A stretch of 64,000 bases of DNA from an uncultured Gammaproteobacteria bacterium (GTDB lineage: Bacteria > Pseudomonadota > Gammaproteobacteria > Steroidobacterales > UBA11654). Below the pieces are notes generated by a model. The model saw only the letters and a list, made by a program, of their open reading frames with translations, was not told where the DNA came from and did not search any database. Numbering within the stretch: the first letter of the stretch is position 1; every line of letters starts with the position of its first letter. A program made the translations under genes and the position numbers. Below are positions 28,555 through 37,404 of the stretch, in pieces. The stretch covers positions 1 through 64,000 of the forward strand of contig CACDKD010000005.1 of the NCBI GenBank assembly GCA_902553145.1. The letters are read 5' to 3'.

Positions 28555-28576
28555 ATTTTATTAACATTTTATTAAC
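28555..28576 (+). repeat. 11-bp tandem direct repeat upstream of htrA
   Basis: ATTTTATTAAC is present twice back to back. On the minus strand this reads GTTAATAAAAT twice, i.e. two TGTTAA half-sites at an 11-bp period, which resembles sites of OmpR/PhoB-type response regulators. It is about 125 bp before the htrA ATG. Confidence 0.4.
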
Positions 28577-28700
28577 AATACTCATTTTGCTTATGTTTAA
28601 ATCCAATTGAGAAAAAATTATGAATTATAGTGTTAATGCCTTGATCATCGATTGTGATTAGCTACTATCATCATTTGTTAAAAACAATAATTATTAAAAA

Positions 28701-30212
28701 ATGGAAAAAAACAAATTTATATTAATTCTTGCATCTGTAAGTTTTCTATCGGTAATGATGATGGCTGTCGAAAGTCATGAAATTGATATCGACCATGAGA
28801 TTGAAATAGAAATTGACGAAGATATGAGCAGTGATGAAGTCACTGAAATGGTACTAGAGATTATTAATGAGGGCGTTGAGGTTGGTGAGAAAGCTCTGAA
28901 GAATGCCTTGGCTACAATTAAAATCAAAACTGGTCAAAGCTCTCTACCCGACTTAATTGAGGAAACATCTCCAGCTGTAGTTAGAATTGCTATCAGAGGA
29001 ACAATGGAAACTCAACAAAATCCTTTCTTTGATGATCCATTTTTTGAAAGATTTTTTGGCCAACCGCAAATGCCTCGTGAGCGAGAATTTGGTGGCGGCG
29101 GTTCAGGCGTCATAATTGATGGCCAACTTGGATACATTATTACCAATGCTCATGTGATAGACAGGGCTGATGAGATTAAAGTATTTTCTAAAGATGGCGA
29201 AGAGTATGATGCAGAAGTGCTCGGCTCTGACAAAGGCACAGACTTAGCATTGATAAAGATTACGAGTGACAAAAAATTACCAGAAATAAAACTTGGTGAT
29301 TCTGATTCAGTTAGAGTCGGTGACTCAGTGGTTGCTATAGGTGCTCCATTTGGTTTAAGCCAAACAGTTACCTCAGGCATAATCAGTGCCTTGGGAAGGC
29401 CTCAAATGACTGCTGATGGTTTTGGCGAAATGATTCAAACAGATGCAGCAATTAATCCTGGTAACTCTGGTGGTGCATTGATAAATCTTGAGGGTAAGTT
29501 AATTGGTATACCTAGTTCTATCTTTACAAGAGGTGGTGGCAACATAGGAATAGGTTTTGCCATTCCAGTCAGCACAGTGAAAAACATCACCAGCCAAATC
29601 ATTGACTTTGGATCAGTTAAGCGTGGACTACTAGGTGTTATTATAAGCGACCTATCTCAAGATGTAGCTGAGCAGCTCGGTCTCGATATCGACAAGGGAG
29701 CATTGATACAAGAAGTTTCCCCAGATTCAGCAGCTGAGGATGCAGGTTTGGAGCCTGGGGATGTGATCATAGAAGTTGATGATAAGGCAATTGAGAGCGT
29801 GAACGACCTGAGAAATGCCATCGGCCTTAAGAGAAGCGGTGAGAGGGTCAAAATTTCAATTATTAGAAATAATCGTGAAATAATAAAGAATGCAAAACTT
29901 GGTGAAATAGCTGTTGAGCAAACTGTTCAAGCAGATCAAATCAACTCATTATTAGCTGGCGCTGAATTATCAGACTATATAGAAGATTCTGGTTCGATGT
30001 TTGGCAAATCTCAGGGTGTTATTATCTTGTCGATCGAGCCAAACAGTAACGCAGACAGGGCCAGGCTCAAAGCCGGAGATATTATTTGGGCTGTTGGCAA
30101 TATGGAAGTTGAGAATCTTGAAGAATTCAAGTCTGTGACTGAAGATAGGGATATTCTCATTCTAAGAGTAAAAAGAAATGGTCGTCAATTGATCATTCAA
30201 ATGAGAAAATAA
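28701..30212 (+). CDS. degP: HtrA/DegP-type periplasmic serine protease with two PDZ domains
   Basis: A 503-residue Do-family protease. After a signal peptide comes an unusual acidic stretch (residues 26-60, HEIDIDHEIEIEIDED). The trypsin-like domain has its catalytic triad at His151 (ITNAHVID), Asp181 (GTDLALI) and Ser256 (NPGNSGGAL). PDZ1 starts near 310 (RGLLGVIISDLSQDVAEQLG) and PDZ2 near 430 (GVIILSIEPNSNADRARLKA). The LA-loop segment QQNPFFDDPFFERFFGQP is typical of the family. It degrades or refolds damaged envelope proteins. cca follows 30 nt downstream. Confidence 0.95.
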   Translation: MEKNKFILILASVSFLSVMMMAVESHEIDIDHEIEIEIDEDMSSDEVTEMVLEIINEGVEVGEKALKNALATIKIKTGQSSLPDLIEETSPAVVRIAIRGTMETQQNPFFDDPFFERFFGQPQMPREREFGGGGSGVIIDGQLGYIITNAHVIDRADEIKVFSKDGEEYDAEVLGSDKGTDLALIKITSDKKLPEIKLGDSDSVRVGDSVVAIGAPFGLSQTVTSGIISALGRPQMTADGFGEMIQTDAAINPGNSGGALINLEGKLIGIPSSIFTRGGGNIGIGFAIPVSTVKNITSQIIDFGSVKRGLLGVIISDLSQDVAEQLGLDIDKGALIQEVSPDSAAEDAGLEPGDVIIEVDDKAIESVNDLRNAIGLKRSGERVKISIIRNNREIIKNAKLGEIAVEQTVQADQINSLLAGAELSDYIEDSGSMFGKSQGVIILSIEPNSNADRARLKAGDIIWAVGNMEVENLEEFKSVTEDRDILILRVKRNGRQLIIQMRK

Positions 30213-30242
30213 GAATATTATTTCTCAACTGAAAAACAGTGT

Positions 30243-31355
30243 ATGCAAATTTATTTAGTTGGCGGAGCCATTAGAGATCGCCTCCTTGAGTTACCTGCTC
30301 CATATGAGTGTGATTGGGTTGTTGTGGGCTCAAGCCCTGAGGAAATGAAATCAAAAGGTTATATCAAGGTTGGAAAATCCTTTCCGGTATTCATTGACCC
30401 CAAAACCTCTGAAGAATATGCATTAGCAAGGACAGAGAGTAAATCAGGGCATGGATATCATGGCTTTGATTTCGATGCAGGACCAGAGATTACACTAGAA
30501 GAAGATCTGTTAAGGAGAGATTTGACAATCAATGCGATTGCTGAAGATGATATGGGCAATATCATCGATCCATACAACGGTATTGCTGATATCAAAAACA
30601 GAGTTTTAAGACATGTTTCAGGTGCCTTTAGAGATGATCCACTAAGAGTTCTTAGAGTGGCTCGTTTTATGTCTAAACTGAGCTCATTTGGATTCAGAAT
30701 TGCAGATGAAACAAATGAATTAATCACAGAAATAGTAAGCAGTGGTGAATTGGATTACTTGGTCCCTGAGCGAATTTGGTTGGAAACAGAAAAAGCACTG
30801 AGAACAGACTGCTTTGATGTATATTTTAAAACCCTATTTGACTTCAACGCCATTGCCGATATTTACCCGGATCTAGAAGGTGTCGATCATACACTATGCT
30901 CCTCATTAACCCCGTATAGAAATGCGTCGCCTGAAATGAAGATGGCATCAATCTTCTGTGCCTTAAACAATTTGAAAGAGGGAAATATAATTGAACATTT
31001 GGATGAAATTCAGAGTCGAATCAAATTTCCGAATACGTTTAAATCATTTGCTAAAACTGCTCTAAAAACTTCAAAAATTATACATGATTCAAAAGATAGT
31101 ATTTCTGCTATTGATGTTTATGAAATTCTTGAAGCAACTGATGCATTTAGAAGCCCTGAATATTTCTCACTCATCATGGAGTTTCATAATCTAGCTGATG
31201 CCGATAATCGCAAAATAAAAATCATTATAGATGCTTTTGATTCTTGCAAAGACATTGGATATGACGAGGAGACATTCGAAGGATTAGAGGGAGACTCAAT
31301 TAAGAAAAAAATTGATGGCCTTAGGATCGAAAAAATCGATTCAAGCCTGAAATAA
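30243..31355 (+). CDS. cca: tRNA nucleotidyltransferase (CCA-adding enzyme)
   Basis: A 370-residue class II polymerase-beta-like enzyme that adds or repairs the 3' CCA of tRNAs. The opening MQIYLVGGAIRDRLLEL is diagnostic. The metal motif, normally DxD before WVVVG, reads ECDWVVVGSSPEEM here, so the first Asp appears replaced by Glu. RRDLTINAIAEDDMGNIIDP (near 95) and FRDDPLRVLRVARFMSKLSS (near 125) are the motif B-D region. It is shorter than E. coli Cca (412) and lacks a clear HD phosphohydrolase tail. The tRNA in this window encodes its own CCA. Confidence 0.95.
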   Translation: MQIYLVGGAIRDRLLELPAPYECDWVVVGSSPEEMKSKGYIKVGKSFPVFIDPKTSEEYALARTESKSGHGYHGFDFDAGPEITLEEDLLRRDLTINAIAEDDMGNIIDPYNGIADIKNRVLRHVSGAFRDDPLRVLRVARFMSKLSSFGFRIADETNELITEIVSSGELDYLVPERIWLETEKALRTDCFDVYFKTLFDFNAIADIYPDLEGVDHTLCSSLTPYRNASPEMKMASIFCALNNLKEGNIIEHLDEIQSRIKFPNTFKSFAKTALKTSKIIHDSKDSISAIDVYEILEATDAFRSPEYFSLIMEFHNLADADNRKIKIIIDAFDSCKDIGYDEETFEGLEGDSIKKKIDGLRIEKIDSSLK

Positions 31356-31356
31356 C

Positions 31357-31911
31357 CTATACCGGTCTTCCCAACGTTAACTTCACATTTAACTTCTCGA
31401 TCAATGAATAAGAGTAAAGCACTTTCCAAGACGCAATATCATCTACAATTTCAACAATTGATAACTTATCTAATGTAATCATTCCTGGTGGCGAGTCCAA
31501 TTTACTTATTATTTGATCTTTTATTGAGGGCTCTTTATTCCCATAAAAAAGGCTGATGTGAGGATTGTATTCTTTAGGAGGTATATTCAAAAGATCATCC
31601 AACCTTCCCTTTAAATACAGAAGCTCAGGTGAAACTTGAATCTGAACATAAAATGATTGGAAAATGTTGTCTTCGGTTCCGTATCCATTTGTTCTCATCT
31701 CAAGCACACTATTGGTCATAGCTAAATCCTCTAATTCACCTAAAATTTTCTCGTCTAAAATTTGAAAAGGCCCCGATAACGTTAGATGTACCTTAAATAG
31801 TGGCCCATTGAGCGAATGATTGACTGTGTGTTGTAGCTTATTGAGCGAGGCAAAATCAGTATGGCTAAATTCTCCCCAGATATAATATGTTTTCTTGGTT
31901 GATTGAGTCAT
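31357..31911 (-). CDS. 2H phosphoesterase (cyclic phosphodiesterase / LigT-like)
   Basis: A 184-residue protein with two HxS/T motifs that define the 2H family: HLTLSGPF near residue 42 and HISLFYGNKE near 118. Spacing and length match cyclic-nucleotide or RNA 2',3'-cyclic phosphodiesterases. The substrate may be ADP-ribose 1'',2''-cyclic phosphate or an RNA end; unresolved. It is convergent with cca (1-nt gap), an interesting tRNA-end pairing but likely accidental. Confidence 0.8.
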   Translation of the reverse strand: MTQSTKKTYYIWGEFSHTDFASLNKLQHTVNHSLNGPLFKVHLTLSGPFQILDEKILGELEDLAMTNSVLEMRTNGYGTEDNIFQSFYVQIQVSPELLYLKGRLDDLLNIPPKEYNPHISLFYGNKEPSIKDQIISKLDSPPGMITLDKLSIVEIVDDIASWKVLYSYSLIEKLNVKLTLGRPV

Positions 31912-31931
31912 GATTCCCGTCTTCTATGCGT

Positions 31932-32711
31932 TTACAAGAACATGAAGATAGCTGAACCCAAAACTACTCTGTAAAGAACGAAAGGGAGCATGCCGATTTT
32001 CATGACAAAAGCCAAAAATAAATGAATTGTATAGTATGCAATGACAAAGGAGACGGTTAAACCTGTTAGCAGATGAATGTAATTAATATCTAAAAAACCG
32101 ACTGAATACAGATCATATGCTTGAAGTATGGATGCTGCAAGGATGACTGGGATTGCCAACAAAAAAGAAAATCTGGCAGATTCGACTCTTCCAAGACCCA
32201 TAAATAAACCCATGGTAATGGTTATACCTGATCTCGACACGCCCGGAATAAGAGCAAGAATTTGAGCCAGCCCAATAAGCAGTCCAATTTGGAGAGTTAA
32301 ATTCCTCCCTCCAGAGCTAACTTTATCTGATGCAAGCAAAAGAAATCCGAAAATGATACTGGTCGAAGCTATCACGTTAGATGATCTCAGATTGGCCTCA
32401 ATCCAATCATTAAAAAGTCCACCAGCTATGACAACTGGTATTGTTGCAATAACTAAAATCATTAAATCCGAGTGGACGATATTCTTTCCTCGATTTTTAA
32501 TAGGGTCTTCGATCATCCTGCAAAGATCATCTTTGAAATATATAAGGACTGCCAAAAGTGTTCCAAAATGCAAAGAAATATCAAACAATAATCCTTGATC
32601 GTTCCAACCAGCTATCTTTGATATCAGTATCAAGTGGGCAGAACTCGAAATGGGCAAGAATTCAGTTAGTCCCTGGATAATTGCTAATATTAATGTCTGT
32701 ATTAGATCCAT
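31932..32711 (-). CDS. uppP: Undecaprenyl-diphosphate phosphatase
   Basis: A 259-residue integral membrane protein with about seven to eight hydrophobic segments. It recycles undecaprenyl-PP for peptidoglycan synthesis and confers bacitracin tolerance. Signatures are IQGLTEFLPISSSAHLIL at the N-terminus and ALIPGVSRSGITITMGLFMG near residue 155; the Glu and the Arg/Ser of these motifs are catalytic. The start lies 6 nt from the midA-like stop. Confidence 0.96.
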   Translation of the reverse strand: MDLIQTLILAIIQGLTEFLPISSSAHLILISKIAGWNDQGLLFDISLHFGTLLAVLIYFKDDLCRMIEDPIKNRGKNIVHSDLMILVIATIPVVIAGGLFNDWIEANLRSSNVIASTSIIFGFLLLASDKVSSGGRNLTLQIGLLIGLAQILALIPGVSRSGITITMGLFMGLGRVESARFSFLLAIPVILAASILQAYDLYSVGFLDINYIHLLTGLTVSFVIAYYTIHLFLAFVMKIGMLPFVLYRVVLGSAIFMFL

Positions 32712-32717
32712 AAGTTA

Positions 32718-33860
32718 TTAAAGAGTATGAGTTAAGTGATTTAATTCTTCAAAATTGTCTTTCGATATTTTTTTGCTGAGAATCATGCACTTAAAAACAT
32801 CGCCCATATAATTTGGCATGATGAGTTTTTTAAGTTTTTGAGTTTCTCTCATACGTGACTCCTCAGAATCGATATCCCCAATGATGCTTAATGAACTTTC
32901 ATTAAGCAAAAACATCGCTTGGGTTGTGAAAAGGTCTATGAAGAACCCTTCATCAATGGCGACATTAGCCAACTGAGTAAAATCTACAGACGCAGAAATG
33001 TCTTGATAACCTAAGTTCTTGAATGGATCTTCAATGACTTGATTCTGATAATGGCAAATCATGTTTCCTTTCGATCTATCAGATCTATAAAAATCATTTC
33101 TAACATATCCATAATCTATAAATATCATCGAACCTTTGTTGATCATTTGTGAGATTGCTTTAAACCATTTTTGAAAATCCAGTCGAACCTCAGAGATAAA
33201 GCCCTCTTCAAATTGTCGGTCAATCTCACTCGATATGATTTCAATTTCATCCGATAACTTTTTACCGCTTTTTTTTGTTGCTTCCTCAAGCTCACCATTT
33301 TTAAGAGTCACGCCTAATTCATATATTTGGTTATTTTCTATCGTAAATCGTTTAAATGGGAGAGCATCAATCACCTCATTTGCGATCAATACCCCATCGA
33401 TTGGATCTACATCGAGGGATTCAAGCCAAGTGACTTTATCTCTAATGTTTTTTGGTAGATCAGATATTAATTGCATTTGCCTGTCTCTCAAGTCTGCGCT
33501 TATTTCTAAAATATAGTACTGCCCTATCTCTACTCCTAACTCCTCTAGCTCTTTTAGATATTCAAATGCAAATGTCCCTTTCCCCGCTCCTACCTCAATT
33601 ACAGAGGGCTCATCATGCATCTCAAGCAATCGATTGGTCTGTCTAGCAATTGCTTTTGAGAAATATTTCGAAATCTCAGGTGCTGTTGTAAAGTCCCCAC
33701 CCTGTCCTATTTTGTATGAGCCGGAAGAATAATACCCCAATCCAGGCTCATACATTGCCGTATTGAAAAAGAGATCAAATGGGATCCAACCATTGCTTTG
33801 TTCGATTCTATTCTTAAGAAGCTCTTTGAGGATAAATGTTTGTTCAATTTCAGGATTCAT
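32718..33860 (-). CDS. SAM-dependent methyltransferase of the MidA/NDUFAF7 family
   Basis: A 380-residue protein. The N-terminus IPFDLFFNTAMYEPGLGYYS and QGGDFTTAPEISKYFSKAIA are hallmark sequences of the family, followed by a SAM-binding segment VIEVGAGKGTFAFEYLKEL near residue 95 and ANEVIDALPF near 175. The human relative NDUFAF7 methylates an arginine in complex I; the bacterial target is not known. Adjacent to uppP downstream and divergent from folM. Confidence 0.9.
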   Translation of the reverse strand: MNPEIEQTFILKELLKNRIEQSNGWIPFDLFFNTAMYEPGLGYYSSGSYKIGQGGDFTTAPEISKYFSKAIARQTNRLLEMHDEPSVIEVGAGKGTFAFEYLKELEELGVEIGQYYILEISADLRDRQMQLISDLPKNIRDKVTWLESLDVDPIDGVLIANEVIDALPFKRFTIENNQIYELGVTLKNGELEEATKKSGKKLSDEIEIISSEIDRQFEEGFISEVRLDFQKWFKAISQMINKGSMIFIDYGYVRNDFYRSDRSKGNMICHYQNQVIEDPFKNLGYQDISASVDFTQLANVAIDEGFFIDLFTTQAMFLLNESSLSIIGDIDSEESRMRETQKLKKLIMPNYMGDVFKCMILSKKISKDNFEELNHLTHTL

Positions 33861-33926
33861 TCTGCGCAGTGATCAGGGGTGTTTTTTTAATTATCCATCA
33901 TATAACTTTTCAATTAAAATAGAGCG

Positions 33927-34667
33927 ATGAATAACCAAGATAATAAATGGGTATTGATCACTGGGGGAGCAAAAAGGATCGGTGCTGAAGTTGCTAGGAC
34001 ATTGCATGCAAGAGGCATGAATATAGCCATTCATTACAATAGCTCAAATCAAGATGCGGAATCATTGTGCGATGAACTCAACGCGATCAGAAAAAATTCA
34101 ATCATGATTTTTGGCGCCAATTTGACTTCAGATGACGCTGTAGAAGCTCTAATACCCAATGTTCTCAATAAAACAGGTCGCCTGGATGTCTTGATCAATA
34201 ATGCATCAACATTTTACCCAACGCCAATCGACGATATTTCTCATGACGATTGGGATAGTTTGATTGGAACAAACCTCAAAGCGCCCTTGTTTCTTTGCAA
34301 GCATGCCGCTAAACACTTAAGAAAAACAAAGGGGTCAATTGTAAATATGGTAGACATTCACGCAACCAAGCCACTGAGCAATCACCCCGTTTATGGGCCT
34401 GCTAAATCTGGTTTAGTCATGCTAACAAGGTCACTCGCTAGAGATCTGGCGCCTGATGTGAGAGTCAATGGAGTTGCCCCTGGAATGATCCTATGGCCCG
34501 AAAAAGAGCCTCCTGAGAATATTAAAGAAAAAATCATTGAGCAAATCCCATTAAGGCGATCTGGATCACCAAAAGATATTGCAAATACAATAAAATTTTT
34601 GATTGAAGATGCCGATTATATGACAGGTCAAATCATTGCAGTAGACGGTGGAAGAGGCATTAACTGA
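33927..34667 (+). CDS. folM: Pteridine reductase / dihydromonapterin reductase (FolM-like SDR)
   Basis: A 246-residue short-chain dehydrogenase. Cofactor loop TGGAKRIGAEVARTLHARG at the N-terminus; the Arg in GGAKRIG is typical of pteridine reductases and unlike the GxxxGIG of most SDRs. NNASTFYPTPI is near residue 88, NMVDIHATKPL near 140, the catalytic pair is in PVYGPAKSGL, and RVNGVAPGMILWPEK lies near 185. Next to folK and folB, it probably reduces dihydromonapterin or dihydrofolate. Confidence 0.9.
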   Translation: MNNQDNKWVLITGGAKRIGAEVARTLHARGMNIAIHYNSSNQDAESLCDELNAIRKNSIMIFGANLTSDDAVEALIPNVLNKTGRLDVLINNASTFYPTPIDDISHDDWDSLIGTNLKAPLFLCKHAAKHLRKTKGSIVNMVDIHATKPLSNHPVYGPAKSGLVMLTRSLARDLAPDVRVNGVAPGMILWPEKEPPENIKEKIIEQIPLRRSGSPKDIANTIKFLIEDADYMTGQIIAVDGGRGIN

Positions 34668-34674
34668 TTCCTAT

Positions 34675-35151
34675 TTAGATTCTCTTAGAGACATCTAAGT
34701 TTTCTTTCAGCCTGTTCCATAGCTCTAGAAAAGTAATTTTCTCAATGGGATGCTTGCCCTCTGGGAAGAGCTCAGCAAGTGGCTCTAGAACAAATCCATA
34801 CTTTAAAATCTCGTCACGAGGTATGTTTAAATCTATATTGACCACCTCGTCATATAATAAAACATCGATATCAAGCGTTCTATCATTAAATGCTTTAGTT
34901 CCTGTGACTCTGCCAGTCATCTCTTCAATGCGATGAAGTTCCGAAATCAATTCTACTGGTTCGAGAACTGTATAGATCTTTACAACCAAATTTAGAAAAT
35001 CAGATCCCTTAAATCCCACAGCCTCTGTTAGGTAGGTCGACGAAGAAGTTATCTCGCCAAAGATTTTGCTTAACTGATCCAGTGCAAATTGAATATTCTT
35101 TTCGGGGGAAACATTGCTTCCTAAGCTGAGATAGGCTGTTGAGAAACTCAA
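34675..35151 (-). CDS. folK: 2-amino-4-hydroxy-6-hydroxymethyldihydropteridine pyrophosphokinase
   Basis: About 158 residues. HPPK transfers pyrophosphate to hydroxymethyl-dihydropterin in folate synthesis. Motifs are AYLSLGSNVSPEKNIQFAL at the N-terminus, YLTEAVGFKGSDFLNLVVKI near 45, and FNDRTLDIDVLLYDEVV with the catalytic Asp pair near 105. The track uses TTG 35178; I prefer TTG 35151, one nt after the folB stop with GAGGAAGAG just upstream, which begins right before the conserved first strand. Confidence 0.94.
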   Translation of the reverse strand: MSFSTAYLSLGSNVSPEKNIQFALDQLSKIFGEITSSSTYLTEAVGFKGSDFLNLVVKIYTVLEPVELISELHRIEEMTGRVTGTKAFNDRTLDIDVLLYDEVVNIDLNIPRDEILKYGFVLEPLAELFPEGKHPIEKITFLELWNRLKENLDVSKRI

Positions 35152-35152
35152 T

Positions 35153-35512
35153 TTACTCTTCCTCTTTAGTCCTCTCAATAATCAAACCTACATTTTCGGA
35201 GTCTCTTATTGCAAAGGGCTTTGAAACTTTTAGCTTTAACCAAGAAACATCAAATTCATTCAAGATTGTCTGAGCAATTGTTTCTGCAAGTGTCTCGATT
35301 AATTCGAATTGATTTTCGGCAGCCATCGTTTTTATTCTTTTGGTTACTGCTTTATAATCAAGGGCATCATCGATTGAATCAGAAGCCGCTGCAACTCTGA
35401 TGTCAGTGGATAATTCCAAGTCAAAAACTACTTTCTGTGGAAGCCTTTTTTCCCATTCCCAGATACCAATGACTGTCTCAACTTCTAATTTTTTAAGAAA
35501 TATTTTATCCAC
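35153..35512 (-). CDS. folB: Dihydroneopterin aldolase
   Basis: A 119-residue enzyme of folate synthesis. It reads IFLKKLEVETVIGIWEWEKR, then LPQKVVFDLEL, then ALDYKAVTKRI and FELIETLAETIAQTIL, with KPFAIRDSENVGLIIERT at the end, the standard DHNA/FolB pattern. It starts with GTG overlapping the tsaD stop by 8 nt and is followed after 1 nt by folK. Confidence 0.94.
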   Translation of the reverse strand: MDKIFLKKLEVETVIGIWEWEKRLPQKVVFDLELSTDIRVAAASDSIDDALDYKAVTKRIKTMAAENQFELIETLAETIAQTILNEFDVSWLKLKVSKPFAIRDSENVGLIIERTKEEE

Positions 35513-36560
35513 CTAGTGACTCCGAGGCATATATGTTCTCTATAGACCATCTTGGGTTGATTTTGATTTCATAGTTATCATTCATGATCCCATCTTGATA
35601 CCTAAAACACCCTGTCAATGCAATCATTGCTGCATTATCTGTGCAAAACTCAATACTAGGATAACTCACATCAACATCAATTTTTTCAAATACTTCATTC
35701 ATCTCATCTCTGAGTCTCCTATTTGCACCAACTCCTCCAGCGATAATGATGTCGCTTACATCCATTTGGCTGACAGCCCTCCTGCTTTTCTCTACCAAGC
35801 AGTCAACAATTGCCTCTTGATAGGCGTTTGCTATATCTGCAATGCATTGCTCATCTAGTGCTTTTTGTTCTTTGAGCTCATTTACTGTGTATAAAAGTGA
35901 GGTCTTTAAACCGCTGAAACTAAAATCAAGATTGTCTTTAGGATCCATCATTGGCCTAGGGAATTCGAAGTCATTTTCATTTCCTGACAACGCCATCTTC
36001 GCAATGGCTGGACCACCCGGGTAACCCAAGCCCAGCAGGCTTGATGCTTTGTCAAAGGCTTCTCCTGCTGCATCGTCAAGAGTTTGACCAATCAATTGAT
36101 ATTCTCCTCTTTCTTTCACATAGACCAAAAGCGTATGCCCTCCAGACACCAATAAAGCGACAAAGGGCATTTTCGTTCGTTCACTTTCCAATAGAGGGGC
36201 CAGTAAATGAGCTTCCATATGATGCACCGGGATGCTTGGGATGCCAAGAGAGAATGCCAGTGCATTTGCTGTAACAGAGCCAACAAGCAATGCACCGGAT
36301 AAACCTGGGCCTGCAGTGTATGCGATTGCATTAACATCATTGATGGTCCTATTTGTTTCTTTAAGCAAATGATCGATCATTGGCAATAACTTGCTGATAT
36401 GATCCCTAGAAGCCAACTCTGGAACAACGCCCCCATAATCACGATGCAACTCAATTTGACTGAATACCTTGTGAGCAATCAGTCCTTTTTCAGAGTCGTA
36501 CAGTGCAGTTGCTGTTTCATCGCAACTGGTTTCTATTCCTAATATTAAATCAGAGCTCAT
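35505..36560 (-). CDS. tsaD: tRNA N6-adenosine threonylcarbamoyltransferase
   Basis: A 351-residue ASKHA-fold enzyme that transfers threonylcarbamoyl to A37 of ANN-decoding tRNAs. The signature LILGIETSCDETATALYD is followed by the iron-binding HHMEAHLLAP near residue 112, PFVALLVSGGHTLLVYV, DDAAGEAFDKAS, and a C-terminal AGGVGANRRLRDEM and FCTDNAAMIA. It is divergent from rpsU, the usual gammaproteobacterial context, and overlaps folB. Confidence 0.98.
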   Translation of the reverse strand: MSSDLILGIETSCDETATALYDSEKGLIAHKVFSQIELHRDYGGVVPELASRDHISKLLPMIDHLLKETNRTINDVNAIAYTAGPGLSGALLVGSVTANALAFSLGIPSIPVHHMEAHLLAPLLESERTKMPFVALLVSGGHTLLVYVKERGEYQLIGQTLDDAAGEAFDKASSLLGLGYPGGPAIAKMALSGNENDFEFPRPMMDPKDNLDFSFSGLKTSLLYTVNELKEQKALDEQCIADIANAYQEAIVDCLVEKSRRAVSQMDVSDIIIAGGVGANRRLRDEMNEVFEKIDVDVSYPSIEFCTDNAAMIALTGCFRYQDGIMNDNYEIKINPRWSIENIYASESLGG

Positions 36561-36653
36561 TTCCTTTGCTTTTTGAATGGTTAATCTGTATATTTCACCG
36601 TCTATTAAGGGTTTAAGTATATATTTATTTAATTCAACTGGAAGGTATAAGTT

Positions 36654-36869
36654 TTGCCATTAGTAAAAGTTAAAGATAACGAATATTTCGATTACGCGCT
36701 GAGACGATTCAAAAGGTCTTGCGAGAAAGCTGGTATTGTTAACGAATACCGAAAAAGAGAATTCTATGAGAAGCCAACTCAAGAAAGGAAGCGAAAAAAA
36801 GCTGCTGCTGTAAAAAGAGAAAGAAAGAGAGTAACTCGAGAGCATAATCGCTCAAGAAGACTCTACTAA
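36654..36869 (+). CDS. rpsU: 30S ribosomal protein bS21
   Basis: A 71-residue basic protein with the complete S21 pattern: [40 protein letters not shown] and a terminal RSRRLY. The start codon is TTG with GGAAGG 10 nt upstream. It leads the macromolecular-synthesis operon. Confidence 0.98.
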   Translation: MPLVKVKDNEYFDYALRRFKRSCEKAGIVNEYRKREFYEKPTQERKRKKAAAVKRERKRVTREHNRSRRLY

Positions 36870-36875
36870 AACACT

Positions 36876-37331
36876 TTGACACTTCTCACTCAAATTCAAG
36901 TCCAAGTCAAGGATGCCATGAAAGCGGGAGATAAGCTAAAGCTGTCAACGCTAAGAATGCTGGTTGCAGCAATCAAACAAAAAGAAATCGATACAAGGAC
37001 TGAATTATCGGATGACGAAGTGATATCCATTATTGAAAAACAGGTCCAACAAAGACTTGAATCAGCAGAGCAATACAAAGCTGCTGGGAGAGATGAGCTC
37101 TTTGAGAAAGAAAGCCAAGAAGCTGAGATCTTGACTACATACCTTCCAGAAAAAATGAGTGAGGTAGAGGTTGCTGAAATGATTGAGAAAATCATGAGTG
37201 ATATGGGTGAAGTCACGATGAAAGAAATGGGCAATCTTATGGCAAAGCTTAGGAATCAGGCAGGATCAAAGATTGATATGAAACTGGCAAGCCAAATGGT
37301 CCGTGATAAAATTGCCAATCAAGACAACTAG
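36876..37331 (+). CDS. GatB/YqeY domain protein
   Basis: A 151-residue YqeY-type protein (LLTQIQVQVKDAMKAGDKLK, STLRMLVAAIKQKEIDTR, EILTTYLPEKMSEVEVAEMI, then GSKIDMKLASQMV). YqeY resembles the tail of GatB but works without GatCAB; its role is uncertain, perhaps tRNA binding. It starts at TTG 6 nt after rpsU and sits between rpsU and dnaG, as in many proteobacteria. Confidence 0.93.
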   Translation: MTLLTQIQVQVKDAMKAGDKLKLSTLRMLVAAIKQKEIDTRTELSDDEVISIIEKQVQQRLESAEQYKAAGRDELFEKESQEAEILTTYLPEKMSEVEVAEMIEKIMSDMGEVTMKEMGNLMAKLRNQAGSKIDMKLASQMVRDKIANQDN

Positions 37332-37404
37332 ATAGACCTTTTACTTTTTTTCAAATCTACTTAGACTTACTAGTTAGACTTTTCTCTGGTAATTATTAAT
37401 ACGT

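Larger units (their letters stand above)
28279..28700. other. AT-rich divergent intergenic region nrdJa / htrA
   Basis: This 422-bp gap is the longest non-coding stretch apart from the one containing the tRNA. It holds the two NrdR-like palindromes and an 11-bp tandem repeat (28555-28576). I found no cobalamin riboswitch motif and no convincing small ORF in it. Confidence 0.7.

Noticed and set aside
28279-28700. Cobalamin riboswitch upstream of nrdJa
   Set aside because: I could not find the conserved B12-box core in the gap; NrdR-type palindromes explain the regulation better.
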